A program made the position numbers and the translations under genes. This document shows, in pieces, positions 7,334 to 8,959 of a stretch of 8,959 nucleotides of DNA. The notes under the pieces are model-generated. The model made no database searches, was not told the DNA's origin, and saw only the letters and a program-made list of their open reading frames with translations. Position 1 is the stretch's first letter. Each line of letters opens with the position of its first letter. Origin of the DNA: JAVDCA01 sp035764045 (GTDB taxonomy: Bacteria > Pseudomonadota > Alphaproteobacteria > Rhizobiales > Xanthobacteraceae); contig DASTZX010000045.1 in the NCBI GenBank assembly GCA_035764045.1, positions 1-8,959 on the forward strand, written 5' to 3'.

Positions 7334-8959
7334 TCACGCGGCGCGCACCGTCGCGAGGAACTTCGCCACCTGCATCTTGAGATCGTTGCTCTCGTTGGCG
7401 AGCCCACGCGCCGAGGTGAGGAGCTGCGTGGACGCCGAGCCGGTCTCACTTGCGCCGCGGGTGACCTCGCTGATGTTGCCGGTGACCTGAGCGGTGCCCT
7501 GCGCCGCCTGCTGGATGTTGCGGGCGATCTCATGGGTCGAGGCACCTTGCTCCTCGACCGCCGCCGCGACCGTGGTGGCGATCTGCGAGATCCGCGCGAT
7601 GGTCTCGCCGATCTCCTTGATGGCGCCGACCGATTCCTGAGTCGCCGACTGCATCCCGGCGATCTGGCCGCGGATCTCGTCCGTTGCCTTGGCGGTCTGC
7701 GAGGCGAGCTGCTTGACCTCCTGAGCCACGACGGCGAAGCCCTTGCCGGCCTCGCCGGCGCGCGCCGCCTCGATGGTGGCGTTGAGCGCGAGCAGGTTGG
7801 TCTGCTCCGCGATCGCGGTGATGAGCTTGATCACGTCGCCGATCCGGCCGGCGGCCTGCGACAATTCGGAGATGCGCGCATCGGTCTTCTGCGCCTGCGC
7901 CACCGCCTCGGTGGCGATGCGGCTCGATTCCTGGACCTGCCGGCTGATCTCGCTCACCGACGCGGCCATCTCGTCGGTCGCCGAGGCGACCGACTGGACG
8001 TTGGCGGTCGACTGCTCCGACGCGGAGGCGACCGCGGTGGACAGCTCCTGGGTGGTCTCGGCGGTCTTGCTCATCGAGGCGGCGGCGGATTCCAGCTCCA
8101 TCGAGGTCGTGGAGACCCGGTCGACGATCTTGCCGACCGCGCGCTCGAACTCGTCCGCGAGACGGCGCATGCCCTCCTTGCGTTCCGCCTCAGACTTGTC
8201 GCGCGCGATGCGCCGCTCGTTCGCGGCGTTCTCCTCGTTCTCGCGCTGCGCCGCAGCGGCGCGCGCATCCGCTTCCTTGCTGGCGATGGCGTGGCGGCGG
8301 AAGGTCAGCATCGAGAAGGCGGCGGAGGCGATCAGCACCACCACGACGAACAGGCCGACGGCCAGCTCGACGCGGCTCGACCAGGTCATCTCGGTCACCA
8401 CCGAGGCCTCGGCCTCACTCGCGATGTCGGCGGCGGCAGCGGAAATCTTTGCGATCAGGTCCTCGAGCTGGGCGCGCAGCGGCGTGTTCCGCTCGCGGTC
8501 GAGCTTGAGATAGACGTCGTAGTTCTGCTTCGTGGCGTCGATGATGTCGTTCATCTCCGTCGTCAGGGCGAGCAGGCCGTCGATCGCCGCGAGCGCATCC
8601 TGCTCGGTGACGGCCGAGCGCGCGCGCTGCAGCTCGATGTAGACCTTGTCGGCGGCCTGATACATCTTGCCGAGGACGACCGGCTCCTCGAGCGTTGCGT
8701 AGCGCCAATAGGCGATGTTGGTGTCGAGCATGGAGGTCGCGGCCTCGCGCACGCGCGCGCCGGCGGCCTCGTGATCCTTGACGGTGGGCAGGCCCAGGGC
8801 GGCATCGATCGCCTTGTTCCACTTGGCGATCGCCTCGATCTGCCGCTGCTGCAGCTTCATGATCTCGAAGTGGCTGTTCGCCATGTCGACGCTGACGGTC
8901 GTGAACTCGCCGAGGCGGCCGGCAAACTGCTCGAGGCGGGCACGGTTCTCCGGATCGAC
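7334..8959 (-). CDS. Methyl-accepting chemotaxis protein, 5' end outside window
   Basis: The frame stays open to the right edge in phase, with 25 further codons upstream of the ATG at 8884, so the gene is partial and that ATG is internal; 541 residues are visible. Residues 1 to about 195 are helical and polar, consistent with a periplasmic helical-bundle ligand domain whose first membrane helix lies outside. A membrane helix follows (about 198-218, VELAVGLFVVVVLIASAAFSML), then a highly charged helix (about 220-265) and the cytoplasmic signalling coiled coil. The hairpin tip is unmistakable: EQTNLLALNATIEAARAGEA (385-404) then GKGFAVVAQEVKQLA. The receptor should act with CheA/CheW at the inner membrane. 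No HAMP signature (Pro-Leu start, second amphipathic helix) is visible after the membrane helix. The C-terminus (KFLATVRAA) lacks an NWETF-type CheR/CheB tether. The ligand is unknown. Confidence 0.93.
   Translation of the reverse strand, partial: VDPENRARLEQFAGRLGEFTTVSVDMANSHFEIMKLQQRQIEAIAKWNKAIDAALGLPTVKDHEAAGARVREAATSMLDTNIAYWRYATLEEPVVLGKMYQAADKVYIELQRARSAVTEQDALAAIDGLLALTTEMNDIIDATKQNYDVYLKLDRERNTPLRAQLEDLIAKISAAAADIASEAEASVVTEMTWSSRVELAVGLFVVVVLIASAAFSMLTFRRHAIASKEADARAAAAQRENEENAANERRIARDKSEAERKEGMRRLADEFERAVGKIVDRVSTTSMELESAAASMSKTAETTQELSTAVASASEQSTANVQSVASATDEMAASVSEISRQVQESSRIATEAVAQAQKTDARISELSQAAGRIGDVIKLITAIAEQTNLLALNATIEAARAGEAGKGFAVVAQEVKQLASQTAKATDEIRGQIAGMQSATQESVGAIKEIGETIARISQIATTVAAAVEEQGASTHEIARNIQQAAQGTAQVTGNISEVTRGASETGSASTQLLTSARGLANESNDLKMQVAKFLATVRAA

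Noticed and set aside
7743..8513. Plus-strand Ser/Ala-rich frame of 256 codons
   Set aside because: It is antisense to the chemoreceptor coiled coil; the Ser/Ala bias comes from the repeated Ala/Glu/Thr codons on the other strand.

Overview
The window is GC-rich and its proteins look alphaproteobacterial, most like the Bradyrhizobium / Rhodopseudomonas / Afipia group. This rests on the style of the chemotaxis receptor, the TauE/SafE fragment, and a GGGTGGGCAAAGGCGC-type intergenic repeat that I remember from that group. It is a chromosome-like segment of metabolic and sensory genes. I see no RNA genes, CRISPR array, insertion sequence or prophage. There is no gene-free stretch over 300 bases; the longest is about 150 bases (6580-6732).

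Layout. On the minus strand, a complete AMP-forming acyl-CoA ligase (113-1753) lies downstream of a TauE/SafE permease remnant that has lost its N-terminal third (1882-2439). Diverging from the remnant, on the plus strand, is a two-gene unit. It holds a propionyl-CoA synthetase (prpE, 2543-4522) and a Tat-signal-bearing member of the Asp/Glu racemase / arylmalonate decarboxylase / maleate isomerase superfamily (4519-5334), joined by an ATGA overlap. A near-perfect 17-bp tandem repeat sits in the leader just before prpE. A flavin amine oxidase (5341-6579, minus) converges on this unit with only 6 bases between the stops. Divergent from the oxidase is a DoxX-family membrane protein (6733-7227, plus), with a possible EcfG (general stress response) promoter in between. 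Last comes a methyl-accepting chemotaxis protein (7334 to beyond the right edge, minus), which converges on DoxX across a REP-like imperfect inverted repeat.

How the genes fit together. The two ligases both activate short carboxylic acids as CoA thioesters. PrpE feeds propionate into propionyl-CoA metabolism; the other resembles the family that includes methylmercaptopropionyl-CoA ligase (DmdB). They are divergently oriented and separated by a broken gene, so a shared pathway is only a suggestion. The most unusual item is the protein coupled to prpE: it has the superfamily fold signature but lacks the catalytic cysteine(s), and it carries an export signal, so it may bind rather than convert its ligand, or use other chemistry. 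The chemoreceptor also looks unusual, with no recognisable HAMP domain between its membrane helix and its signalling coiled coil. I found no clearly new multi-gene system.
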